A DNA stretch of 64,000 bases from Erythrobacteraceae bacterium CCH12-C2. Lineage in GTDB: Bacteria > Pseudomonadota > Alphaproteobacteria > Sphingomonadales > Sphingomonadaceae. How positions within the stretch are numbered: the stretch's first letter is position 1; every line of letters begins with the position of its first letter. Below are positions 56,350 to 64,000 of this stretch, piece after piece. Where the stretch lies: positions 62,001-126,000 of the forward strand of contig LSKF01000163.1 of NCBI GenBank assembly GCA_001556995.1, written 5' to 3'. The position numbers and the translations under genes are program-made. The notes under the pieces were generated by a model that was not told where the DNA came from, did no database searches, and was given only the letters and a program-made list of their open reading frames with translations.

Positions 56350-57111
56350 ATGAATGCAATGATCCTCGCCGCCGGTTACGGCAGTCGGCTGTCAAGAATC
56401 CAAGCTCCCAAGCCGCTTGTCGAAGTGGCTGGCGTAACTTTGCTCGAATGGTCGGTGCGGCAGATGGCGGCCGCCGGGGTCACGCGAGCGGTGATCGTCA
56501 CGGGTCATCGCGCCGATGAAATCGAGGCTCGTTTGCCGGAAATCGCACTGGCGACCGGCGTCATGCTGGAGCCATGCCGCTTGGCGGACTGGTCACGACC
56601 GAATGGCCACTCAGTGATCGCGGGTGCCGCGCGGATCAGTCGCAATTATCTGCTGGTCATGGCTGACCACCTGTTCAGTTCGACCTTGTTGCGGCAGCTT
56701 GTTGCAGGCTTTGACCGCGTCAACGGAGCGGCGCTTGCGATTGATCGCAGGGTAGATGGACCCACCATCGATCCCGCCGATGCCACTTGGGTGCGGTGCC
56801 GCTCGAATGGCCAAATTGCGCAGATCGGCAAACATCTCGTTCGCTACGATGCCGTGGATTGTGGCGCTTTCATCGCTACTCCCGATCTTGCGCAGGCTAT
56901 TGCGGAGGCGATTGCCGAAGGTGCCGAGGGGAGCCTGTCGGACGGCATGCAACGTCTCGCCGATAATGGATTGGCGGCAACGGTCGATGTCACGGGCGCG
57001 CCATGGATCGACGTCGACGATCCCGCCATGCTCGCCTTAGCCGAGGCACTGGCGCCAACCATGTTGCCGCTGGGCGCATCAGCGTCGTCTTCGCATCGAT
57101 TTGCGGCATGA
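56350..57111 (+). CDS. Nucleotidyltransferase, probable CTP:inositol-1-phosphate cytidylyltransferase
   Basis: 253-residue MobA-like NTP transferase. The nucleotide loop LAAGYGSRL (residues 6-14) with Lys21 (PKPLVEVAG) is intact; ADHLF near residue 103 carries a metal-binding Asp and WIDVDDP near 218 the second. The overall length and VMADHLFSS pattern fit the cytidylyltransferase part of archaeal IPCT/DIPPS enzymes. Position right after ino1 and close to a DIPPS-like phosphotransferase supports CDP-inositol as product; another sugar-1-phosphate is possible. The start is the ATG after CAGCATGTC; the stop overlaps the next start (ATGA). Confidence 0.78.
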   Translation: MNAMILAAGYGSRLSRIQAPKPLVEVAGVTLLEWSVRQMAAAGVTRAVIVTGHRADEIEARLPEIALATGVMLEPCRLADWSRPNGHSVIAGAARISRNYLLVMADHLFSSTLLRQLVAGFDRVNGAALAIDRRVDGPTIDPADATWVRCRSNGQIAQIGKHLVRYDAVDCGAFIATPDLAQAIAEAIAEGAEGSLSDGMQRLADNGLAATVDVTGAPWIDVDDPAMLALAEALAPTMLPLGASASSSHRFAA

Positions 57112-58361
57112 GCTCTGCCCAACCCCTGCTGCTTGATTGCACGCGCATGGTGGCGCGGTACTTTTCGGGTGCGATGCCCACAGGGATCGACCGTGTCGCA
57201 GATGCCTATCGCAAGCATTTCGCGTCCCGCGCGCAAGCAGTAATCCAGGTGCGGGGGCGCGCAATGGTGATCAGTCGAGCGCAGTCTGAACGGCTGTTTG
57301 CCCAGCTCGACGCACCAGACAGCGCATTGCACCAGCGCTTTGTCGCGCTGGTCCGTGGGGTTGGAGCCGTCGTTGAGGGCGAAGGACGCGGTGCGAGCGT
57401 TTCAGCCGGCGCTCTTTATCTGAACGTAACCCACACCGACTTCGACCTCCAGCGTCATATCGAATGGGTGCAGTCGGAACATCTCCGGCCCATCTATTTG
57501 CTGCACGACCTTATCCCGATCGAGCATCCCCATTTCACCACGCCGCACAAGGTTGCCCGCCATAATGGCCGCGTCCGCCGTGCGCTTGAGGGTGCTAGCG
57601 GCATTATCGCCAATTCACGCGCCACCGCCAGCGCGATCAGCGCCTTTGCGCGTGCCGAGGGACTGACCATGCCGCCGATTCTCGGTGCCCCGCTGGGATC
57701 GCCGCTCCTGCAGGTACCGCCGGTGCACGCGGCGTCACCGCATCCGAGCTTTGTGTGCGTCAGCACCATCGAGCATCGCAAGAACCACATGCTTCTGCTC
57801 GACGTGTGGCAGCGCCTGATCGCCTTGCATGGTGAGCGGGCGCCGCGGCTGGTGCTGATCGGGCGCTGGGGTGTCGGTTCGCAGGCAGTTCGCCAGCGCT
57901 ATCATTCTGATCCGCTGTTGCGCCACTTCGTCACCATTCTTTCCGGTTGCAGCGATGCCGAGGTGGCGCAGCATGTTACTGCTGCCCGGGCTTTGCTGGT
58001 GCCTTCGCGCGCCGAAGGTTTCGGTCTGCCGGTAGTCGAAGCGCTGAAGCTCGGCGTTCCCGTGATCGCCAGCGACCTACCTGTGTTGCGCGAAGTGGGC
58101 GGGACCGTTCCGACCTTCCTTGCTCCCGACGCGCCGGACGAATGGCTTCGCATGATCCAAGAATTTGTCGCTGATGGTGCGGAGCGGGCCCGCCAGATTG
58201 CCGCGTTGCCGGCATGGTCCGCCCCTGAGTGGCGCGATCATTTTGCCAAGGTGGACGATTGGCTTCAGACCTTGCCCGCGCGCCGGGCAAGAAGCTCAAC
58301 TCCCTTGCACGCCGATAATGACTTATCCAAGCGATCGGCCTTGGCGGGCAGGATGGCATGA
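57108..58361 (+). CDS. Glycosyltransferase family 4 (GT-B fold)
   Basis: 417-residue glycosyltransferase. The N-terminal TRMVARYFSGAMPTGIDRVADAYRKH is typical of capsule/O-antigen GT4 enzymes. C-terminal domain: FVCVSTIEHRKNHMLLLDVW, LVLIGRWG and the E-x7-E element in PSRAEGFGLPVVEALKLG. Start set by ATGA overlap with the cytidylyltransferase; the stop also overlaps the next start. It probably extends the exported glycan or adds to an inositol-phosphate acceptor. Confidence 0.87.
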   Translation: MSSAQPLLLDCTRMVARYFSGAMPTGIDRVADAYRKHFASRAQAVIQVRGRAMVISRAQSERLFAQLDAPDSALHQRFVALVRGVGAVVEGEGRGASVSAGALYLNVTHTDFDLQRHIEWVQSEHLRPIYLLHDLIPIEHPHFTTPHKVARHNGRVRRALEGASGIIANSRATASAISAFARAEGLTMPPILGAPLGSPLLQVPPVHAASPHPSFVCVSTIEHRKNHMLLLDVWQRLIALHGERAPRLVLIGRWGVGSQAVRQRYHSDPLLRHFVTILSGCSDAEVAQHVTAARALLVPSRAEGFGLPVVEALKLGVPVIASDLPVLREVGGTVPTFLAPDAPDEWLRMIQEFVADGAERARQIAALPAWSAPEWRDHFAKVDDWLQTLPARRARSSTPLHADNDLSKRSALAGRMA

Positions 58362-59551
58362 CTCAGATGAAGCCCATTCCCGACCTCACGCAGTCTGAGC
58401 CAGACCGAATGCATGGCGCAGATAATGGTGATCAGGCAGCAAGCGGGCACCGCAGCCTTTTGGCGCGACTAAAATCCGTGGATCCGCTGTTCGGAGCCCT
58501 GGTGATCCTGCCGACGCTGGTCGCCAGCCTTTATTTCGGCATCTTCGCCAGCGAAGTCTATATCTCCGAAAGCCGCTTCATCGTGCGCAGCCCGTCGAAA
58601 CCCAACCTGTCGCCGCTCGGCGTCGTGCTGGGAGGTGGCAGTCTGGTTGGCGCGAGCGAGGAAAGCGAGGCAGTGACCGAGTTTCTCAAGTCGCGTCAGG
58701 GCCTTGCGGCCATCAATGGCGATGGTTTTGCGACGCGGGCGTGGGGAAACCCATCGATTTTCTGGTTTGATCGCTTTGGCAGGTTCGGCGCGGATACCGG
58801 CGAAGATCTTTTCAAGTACTACCTCGAAAAGGTGTCGGCCGAGGATTCGACCACGACGATGGTCACGGTGCTGTCGGTACAATCATTCGATCCGCAAACC
58901 GCGCAAACCATAAATCGGCGATTGCTCGAAAAGTCCGAGGTGCTGGTCAACGAATTGTCCGACCGGGCACGGCGCGACGCCATTTCCTTTGCCGAGGCCG
59001 AGCTGGCCCGTGCACGGGAGCAGGCGCAGGGGGCCGCGCTCGCGCTTGCGGCCTTCCGCGACCGCGAAGGCGTGATCGACCCCGAACTGCAGGTGAGCGC
59101 CGGGCTTCAGATGATCTCGAAACTGCAGGACCAGCTGATCGCAGCCCAAACTCAGCTGCTCCAGCTTCAGACCTATACGCCGCGTGCCTCCCAGATCCCT
59201 TTTCTGCGCACCCAGATCCGTAATCTTGAACGCGAAATTGCCAGTCAGACTGCCCAGCTGGCTGGAAACAAGGGGTCGCTTTCTTCGGCTTCGGTACGTT
59301 ACCAAGAGCTGAAGCTGGCGTCGGAATATGCCGAAAAACAGCTCGGCATAGCGCTGTCGGCCTATCAGGAGGCGCAGGCCGAAGCCCGGCGCAAGCAGGC
59401 CTATGTCGAGCGGATTTCCAGTCCCAGCCTGCCTGACGATGCCGCCTACCCGCGCCGCCTCCGCAATATCATCGCCACATTCGTGCTTGGCCTGTTGGCC
59501 TGGGGCGTAGTCTCCATGCTGATGGTCGGTATCCGCGAGCACAAGGAATAG
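58358..59551 (+). CDS. Capsule export inner-membrane protein (KpsE/BexC/CtrB-like, Wzz superfamily)
   Basis: 397-residue polysaccharide co-polymerase-type protein: membrane helix near 45-65, periplasmic coiled-coil domain (AEAELARAREQAQGAALALAAF, IPFLRTQIRNLEREIASQTAQL) and a second helix near 370-390 after the proline-containing PSLPDDAAYPRRLRN. It bridges the inner-membrane ABC exporter to an outer-membrane channel. The next gene, the permease, starts 2 bases after its stop. The outer-membrane partner (KpsD/BexD) is not in the window. Confidence 0.9.
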   Translation: MTQMKPIPDLTQSEPDRMHGADNGDQAASGHRSLLARLKSVDPLFGALVILPTLVASLYFGIFASEVYISESRFIVRSPSKPNLSPLGVVLGGGSLVGASEESEAVTEFLKSRQGLAAINGDGFATRAWGNPSIFWFDRFGRFGADTGEDLFKYYLEKVSAEDSTTTMVTVLSVQSFDPQTAQTINRRLLEKSEVLVNELSDRARRDAISFAEAELARAREQAQGAALALAAFRDREGVIDPELQVSAGLQMISKLQDQLIAAQTQLLQLQTYTPRASQIPFLRTQIRNLEREIASQTAQLAGNKGSLSSASVRYQELKLASEYAEKQLGIALSAYQEAQAEARRKQAYVERISSPSLPDDAAYPRRLRNIIATFVLGLLAWGVVSMLMVGIREHKE

Positions 59552-59553
59552 GC

Positions 59554-60351
59554 ATGGCGAGCATTCCTCAGCCTTCGCTGATTAACAGCCTCAAAGTGCA
59601 GCGCAGGGTTCTGGCCGCACTGCTCGTGCGCGAGCTTCTGACGCGGTACGGGCGCCACAACATCGGCTTCCTGTGGCTGTTCGTCGAGCCCATGATGTTC
59701 ACGCTAGGGGTGACAGCACTCTGGACCGCGACCAAATCGACCCATGGCAGCGACTTGCCGATCGTCGCCTTTGCGCTGACCGGGTATTCCAGCGTTCTGC
59801 TGTGGCGCAATATGCCGGGCCGCTGCATCGGCGCGCTCGAAGCCAATTTGTCGCTGATGTATCACCGCAACATCCGCGCTCTGGATATCTACATAGCGCG
59901 GATGATGATCGAGTTTGCGGGCGCGACGATCTCGTTCCTCACGCTCACGCTGCTGTTCCTCGCGATGGGCTGGGTGGAGGCACCCGAGGATTTCCTCACG
60001 ATCGTAGGCGGATGGATGCTGATCTCGTGGTTTGGCGGAGCGCTGGCGATCACGCTTGGCGCGCTAAGCTACGAGTATGAGCTGGTCGACAAGTTTTGGC
60101 ACCCTGCGTCCTACTTGCTCTTCCCATTGTCGGGCGCGGCATTTCTGGTGTCCGCGCTGCCACCCGCCGCGCGTGACATCATTCTTTACATCCCGGTGGT
60201 GCATGGGGTGGAAATGATCCGCGAGGGCTTCTTCGGCTCCAAGGTCGAAGCGATTTACGATGTCGGCTACTTGGTGACCTGCTCGCTGGTGCTGTCGGTA
60301 GCTGCACTGATCCTAGCCCGCTGGGTCGAAAAGCGGGTTGCTCCGCAATGA
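59554..60351 (+). CDS. Polysaccharide ABC transporter permease (KpsM/BexB-like)
   Basis: 265-residue ABC-2-type permease with six membrane segments. RELLTRYGRHNIGFLWLFVEPMMFTLGV near residue 28 is the family N-terminus, and LFPLSGAAFLVSALPPAARDIILYIPVVHGVEMIREGFFG the typical C-terminal segment. With the ATPase it forms the export channel for a lipid-linked polysaccharide. ATGA overlap with the ATPase gene. Confidence 0.92.
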   Translation: MASIPQPSLINSLKVQRRVLAALLVRELLTRYGRHNIGFLWLFVEPMMFTLGVTALWTATKSTHGSDLPIVAFALTGYSSVLLWRNMPGRCIGALEANLSLMYHRNIRALDIYIARMMIEFAGATISFLTLTLLFLAMGWVEAPEDFLTIVGGWMLISWFGGALAITLGALSYEYELVDKFWHPASYLLFPLSGAAFLVSALPPAARDIILYIPVVHGVEMIREGFFGSKVEAIYDVGYLVTCSLVLSVAALILARWVEKRVAPQ

Positions 60352-61766
60352 TCACCGTTGACCGCGTTTCCAAGGAATACCGCACCCGAACCGGGCCCAA
60401 GCGGGTGCTCGAGCGTGTCAGCTTCACGCTCGAAAAAGGCGAACGGCTTGGCGTGCTCGGGCGCAACGGGGCGGGTAAATCGACCCTGATCCGGCTCGTG
60501 AGCGGGGCTGAGCGGCCAACTTCGGGCCAGATTACCCGCAACATGTCGGTGTCTTGGCCACTCGCATTTGGCGGCGCGTTCCAGTCGCAATTGACCGGGG
60601 TCGACAATGTTCGCTTCATCAGCAGGCTCTATGCGCAGGACCCGGACCACAATCTCGCCTTCGTCGAGGAATTTGCCGAGCTTGGGCAATATCTGCGCGA
60701 GCCGGTGATGCATTATTCCTCTGGGATGCGGGCGCGGTTGGCCTTCGCGATTTCGATGATAATTGAGTTCGACTGCTTCCTGATCGACGAAATCGCGGCG
60801 GTCGGTGATGCGCGCTTTCACGAGCGGTGCAATTATGAATTGTTCGACAAGCGCGGCGACCGGGCGATGATGATCATCTCGCACGATCCGGGCTACCTGC
60901 GCGACCATTGCAACCGCTGGGCGCTGCTCGACGCAGGGCAGCTCACGCCTTTTGACGATTTCGAGGCCGCCCACGATCACTTCCTCGCGCAGATGCGGAT
61001 TGGCGAAACTGTTCGCGCGGTCGCGCAGCCGTTTTCCCGGCGCATGGCGGCGATTGATTCGCTGCGCCGTGTGGCGCACGAGGACGAACAGTTCATGGCG
61101 CTGGTGCGCCAGGCCGATGCTGCACGAGATCGTCACGACTGGGCGGAGGCTGAGGCGGGCTATACCGCAGCCTTGAACCTGCACCCCTACGAGCGCAGCT
61201 ATTGGGCGCAGCTGGGCCACGTGGCGCGCGAACAAGGGCGGCTGGTCCGGGCCGAGATTGCCTATCGCACCGCTTGTGCATTCGGGGAGCCGGTGCGTCT
61301 GCTCGCGCCCTTCATCGCCGCGATCGAACAGGCGGACAGCGTGAGCCCGCAGACTCCCATAGCGTCGCCCGACGGCGGCGAGACGCGGCGGCAGCCGCCG
61401 GGCTATCCTGATCTGGCCGTCATTACGGCGCTGGCCACGGGTCGTGAGCGGCTCTCGGACGACGCCGCGCTCGCCCTGCTCCGCCGACTTGGCGCTGTCG
61501 AGGATGTGCTGGCACGGATGCTGGAGGACCACAGCGCGCCGACGCCGCAGGTCACCCTGCCCGATGCCATTGCCGTGGTGCCGGGCGATGCGCCGCTGCG
61601 CACGGAATGGCGCGAAGATCTCGCGCGGCTGACCGGCGCGCGGCAGGAAGAACTCCTGGCTGCGCTGGCTCTGGGAGAAGAGCCTTTCGCCGCGATGCGC
61701 CGCGCAGGCGGGCTGGACGGCTGGGCAATACCCGATAACGCTTGGACAGGGGCCGCCAGCGCATGA
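60348..61766 (+). CDS. Polysaccharide ABC transporter ATPase (KpsT-like) with C-terminal extension
   Basis: 472 residues, about twice the usual KpsT length. Residues 1-220 are the ATPase: Walker A GRNGAGKST, Q-loop FGGAFQSQL, signature HYSSGMRARLAFAI, Walker B CFLIDEIAAVGD and the switch His in IISHDP. From about 235 an extension follows with a TPR-like segment (HDWAEAEAGYTAALNLHPYE, SYWAQLGHVAREQ, AEIAYRTAC) and an alanine-rich tail. The same segment recurs in the separate protein at 62641. By analogy with Wzt-type carriers the extension might recognise the glycan or recruit enzymes. Confidence 0.9.
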   Translation: MITVDRVSKEYRTRTGPKRVLERVSFTLEKGERLGVLGRNGAGKSTLIRLVSGAERPTSGQITRNMSVSWPLAFGGAFQSQLTGVDNVRFISRLYAQDPDHNLAFVEEFAELGQYLREPVMHYSSGMRARLAFAISMIIEFDCFLIDEIAAVGDARFHERCNYELFDKRGDRAMMIISHDPGYLRDHCNRWALLDAGQLTPFDDFEAAHDHFLAQMRIGETVRAVAQPFSRRMAAIDSLRRVAHEDEQFMALVRQADAARDRHDWAEAEAGYTAALNLHPYERSYWAQLGHVAREQGRLVRAEIAYRTACAFGEPVRLLAPFIAAIEQADSVSPQTPIASPDGGETRRQPPGYPDLAVITALATGRERLSDDAALALLRRLGAVEDVLARMLEDHSAPTPQVTLPDAIAVVPGDAPLRTEWREDLARLTGARQEELLAALALGEEPFAAMRRAGGLDGWAIPDNAWTGAASA

Positions 61767-62644
61767 GCTCGCTTCGTCAGATTCTCCTCAATCAAAACCG
61801 GCCTTCCGCCGAAAAGCATTTCACCGCCCGAACCCGCAGCCAATATCTCGGGAACGGCACATTGCTGTGTCAGGTGCTGGGCGGGCTGAAACTGTTCGTG
61901 ATCGGGGATGATGTAGGATTCTCGCCGCACATGATCTTTGAAGGATACTGGGAATTCTGGCTTACCCGCTATTTCGCTGAGGTCATCCGTCCCGGTGACA
62001 CAGTGCTCGATCTCGGCGCGAACCTTGGATACTACACCCTCCTCGCCGCCGATCTGGTGGGGCCGGAAGGCCGCGTTGTGGCGATCGAGCCCAACCCTGA
62101 GGTCTTCCGTTGCCTCTCCGCCAGCGTCGCGGTCAACGGCTTCACGGCTCGCACAAGCGCCCAAAATGTCGCGCTGGCAGGGCCGGGCGAGACCGGGCAG
62201 CGCGCCTTCTTTGTGCCCACGGGCGAGCCCAAGAACGGCCGCTTTGTGGGTTCGCAGGAAGATCCGGAGCATTTGGCGGACCACGGCGTGGTCAGCGAAG
62301 TGGCGCTGGGCCGGATCGATCCCGATGCGTTCGAACGGGTCGATTTCATCAAGATCGACGTCGAGGGTGCCGAACTGGCCGTGCTGGAACACCTGCATCC
62401 AGTCCTGGAGAAATTCCGCCCCAAGGTGGTGTGCGAAGTCAATTTCCAGCGGGGCTACGGATGGGACGACGTCGTGGCCGCCTTCGGCACAGATGCGCTG
62501 AGCTATCTCGATTTTCACAGCCGCGTGAAGCCACTGACGCGCGAAATGGCTGAGACCGAGCAGTTGGGAGAGGACTGGCTGGTGTATGTGGATCTGGCGC
62601 GGGTGAAATGCACCGAGATAGCCGATCACGGGGGAGGGGAATGA
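61763..62644 (+). CDS. FkbM-family methyltransferase
   Basis: 293-residue SAM-dependent methyltransferase: motif I DLGANLGYYTLLAADLVGP near residue 80, VVAIEPNPEVFRCL, IKIDVEGAELAVLEHL. FkbM enzymes O-methylate sugars or polyketides; in a capsule locus it probably methylates the glycan. The start is set by the ATGA overlap with the KpsT-like gene; the stop overlaps the next start. Confidence 0.9.
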   Translation: MSSLRQILLNQNRPSAEKHFTARTRSQYLGNGTLLCQVLGGLKLFVIGDDVGFSPHMIFEGYWEFWLTRYFAEVIRPGDTVLDLGANLGYYTLLAADLVGPEGRVVAIEPNPEVFRCLSASVAVNGFTARTSAQNVALAGPGETGQRAFFVPTGEPKNGRFVGSQEDPEHLADHGVVSEVALGRIDPDAFERVDFIKIDVEGAELAVLEHLHPVLEKFRPKVVCEVNFQRGYGWDDVVAAFGTDALSYLDFHSRVKPLTREMAETEQLGEDWLVYVDLARVKCTEIADHGGGE

Positions 62645-63297
62645 AGACCAGAAAGGACATGTTCGCCATGGCACGGCGCGGTGCTGCGCGGGCAGGAGCC
62701 CTAACGTCAGCGGCGGGCAGAACGCCGCCTTTGTCAAGAACAAGCCGCCAAGACCTGCTTGAGTCCTCGCAGAGGACGGCTCTTGATGACGCGCGTTTTC
62801 GTGAGCACGTCGAGCGTGGTGACAGAGCGCGGGACCTCCGAAACTGGCTCGAAGCCGAGGCAGCCTATGCCGCGGCTCTGGATCTCTATCCCTATGAGCG
62901 CAGTTACTGGACCCAGCTTGGTCACATGGCCAAAGAACAGGAACATTTTGTTCATGCCGAGATCGCCTACCGTACAGCTTGTGCGTTGGGAGCGCCGCCG
63001 CAGGATGTCGATCCTCACCTTCGGTTTGTCATGGCGCGGCAAGGAATTGAGGAGCATCGGAACCCGATCCGCCATTACAAGCCCGGTCCGCAACGGGACC
63101 AAGTGCCGGGCCGACCGGATGTCCTTGCCTGCGCCCGCCTGATGTGGGGTGCGTTTGGAATGGACGATCTTGATATCGTCCGTTTCTTGCGCGGTTGCGC
63201 GACGCTTGACGAGATGATCGCGGCGATGATCCGTGATCCGCGGTTCGAACGGGCTAACCGCCCTTGGCTCGAATTAGTATCAGAGGAAGAGCTGTGA
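62641..63297 (+). CDS. Stand-alone homologue of the KpsT C-terminal extension
   Basis: 218-residue protein without a known enzyme motif. Its centre (LEAEAAYAAALDLYPYE, SYWTQLGHMAKEQ, AEIAYRTACALG) matches the extension of the KpsT-like protein nearly residue for residue over about 50 positions. The C-terminal part (FGMDDLDIVRFLRGCATLDEMIAAMIRDPRF) is predicted helical and may be a DUF4214-like or similar module. Both flanks overlap neighbouring genes by 4 bases. It may be a small adaptor of the export machinery. Confidence 0.78.
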   Translation: MKTRKDMFAMARRGAARAGALTSAAGRTPPLSRTSRQDLLESSQRTALDDARFREHVERGDRARDLRNWLEAEAAYAAALDLYPYERSYWTQLGHMAKEQEHFVHAEIAYRTACALGAPPQDVDPHLRFVMARQGIEEHRNPIRHYKPGPQRDQVPGRPDVLACARLMWGAFGMDDLDIVRFLRGCATLDEMIAAMIRDPRFERANRPWLELVSEEEL

Positions 63298-64000
63298 GCC
63301 GCTTTCTTTCCGATGGCCAATCACCTCCGGTTTCGGTGGTGATAAACACGCTCAACCGCGCCGAACTGCTTAATGATGCGATTACCGGCGTGATGCAGCT
63401 CGATTATCCGCATGTCGAATTGGTGGTGGTCAACGGCCCTTCAACCGATCATTCGGAAGACGTGCTGGCGCGCTGGCAGGGACGGATTAAGCATCTACGG
63501 TGCGATGTGCCCAATCTGTCGGTCTCGCGCAATGTCGGGATCGAAGGCGCGGCGGGCGAGATCGTTGCCTTTCTCGATGACGATGCGGTGCCGCATCCGC
63601 ATTGGCTGCGTTATCTTGCCCGCAATTTCGCCGACCCGGCGATCGGCGGGGTGGGCGGTTTCACGGTCGATAATACCGGGGTGCGCTGGCAAGTGCGAAA
63701 GACAGTGTGCGACCGATTTGGCAATGCCTATTTCCCGGCCGACTCATTTGACGAACGGGTGCTCAACTGGCGAGGTTCCCCGCTCTATCCCAGCCTGCTT
63801 GGCACCAATTCCAGTTTCCGCATGGCCGCGCTCCGCGACATCGGCGGGTTTGACCATACCTTCGCCTATCTGCTGGACGAAACCGATGTCTGCCTGCGGA
63901 TGGTCGATGCCGGGTGGAACGTTGTCTATGAACCGGCCGCGATGATCTTCCATCAGTTCGCCGCTAGCCACATCCGTTCCAGCACGCGCAAAGCCAAGAC
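63294..64000 (+). CDS. Glycosyltransferase family 2 (partial, continues beyond window)
   Basis: Open from a GTG overlapping the previous stop to the window end, 235 codons. GT-A fold: VSVVINTLNRAELLNDAI at the start, the metal-binding FLDDDAVPHP (DDD), GGVGGFTVDN, LLGTNSSFRMAALRDIGGFD and DETDVCLRMVDAGW with the catalytic Asp/Glu. An inverting glycosyltransferase of the surface-glycan locus. Confidence 0.9.
   Translation, partial: MSRFLSDGQSPPVSVVINTLNRAELLNDAITGVMQLDYPHVELVVVNGPSTDHSEDVLARWQGRIKHLRCDVPNLSVSRNVGIEGAAGEIVAFLDDDAVPHPHWLRYLARNFADPAIGGVGGFTVDNTGVRWQVRKTVCDRFGNAYFPADSFDERVLNWRGSPLYPSLLGTNSSFRMAALRDIGGFDHTFAYLLDETDVCLRMVDAGWNVVYEPAAMIFHQFAASHIRSSTRKAK

Overview
The window is GC-rich, densely coding DNA from a chromosome of an alphaproteobacterium, most likely a sphingomonad of the Erythrobacteraceae (Erythrobacter/Porphyrobacter type). 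This rests on gene content and style: SahR-like control of metF and split metH, abundant FadE-type acyl-CoA dehydrogenases, a TonB receptor in a catabolic cluster, and many ATGA stop/start overlaps. A bciA-type 8-vinyl reductase suggests that the host makes bacteriochlorophyll. No rRNA, CRISPR array, prophage or insertion sequence was seen. One tRNA and one tandem glycine riboswitch are present.

Layout. (1) 1-8296: acyl-CoA/alcohol catabolism (Zn alcohol dehydrogenase, three acyl-CoA dehydrogenases, GPH-type transporter, SDR) and bciA. (2) 8431-16200: galactoside use. Beta-galactosidase (GH42) and alpha-galactosidase (GH36) are divergent from an SSS symporter-galT-galK operon. (3) 16282-21998: methionine/C1 module, with a SahR-like ArsR-methyltransferase regulator, its operator, metF and metH in two parts. 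(4) 22082-24730: small hypothetical, serine hydrolase, TauE/SafE permease. (5) 24806-29570: tandem glycine riboswitch and gcvT-gcvH-gcvPA-gcvPB. (6) 29573-36444: DUF6624 protein, flippase, methylmalonate-semialdehyde dehydrogenase, SMP-30 protein, zinc-ribbon protein, M24 peptidase. (7) 36507-46867: a citryl-CoA-lyase-like enzyme divergent from a CaiB/BaiF CoA transferase and IclR regulator, a chemoreceptor, and a TonB receptor-WrbA-VOC-hydrolase-MetE-like operon. A shared 32-bp doubled palindrome at two promoters ties these together as one candidate regulon. (8) 46917-51052: CorA-family transporter and a TPR/TIR-like pair. (9) tRNA-Gly(CCC) at 51406. (10) 51714-64000: an envelope polysaccharide locus running off the end. 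It holds two CDP-alcohol phosphotransferases, glycosyltransferases, myo-inositol-phosphate synthase, a CTP:inositol-phosphate cytidylyltransferase candidate, a KpsE/KpsM/KpsT-type ABC exporter, an FkbM methyltransferase and a protein homologous to the KpsT C-terminal extension.

The most interesting system is region 10: genes to make CDP-inositol and transfer inositol phosphate, embedded in an ABC-dependent capsule-type export locus. This suggests an inositol-phosphate-bearing surface glycan or lipid anchor. Second is the IclR-linked catabolic regulon of unknown substrate in region 7. Third, five intergenic REPIN-like double hairpins of four sequence families occur, two of which show base-pair covariation between units.
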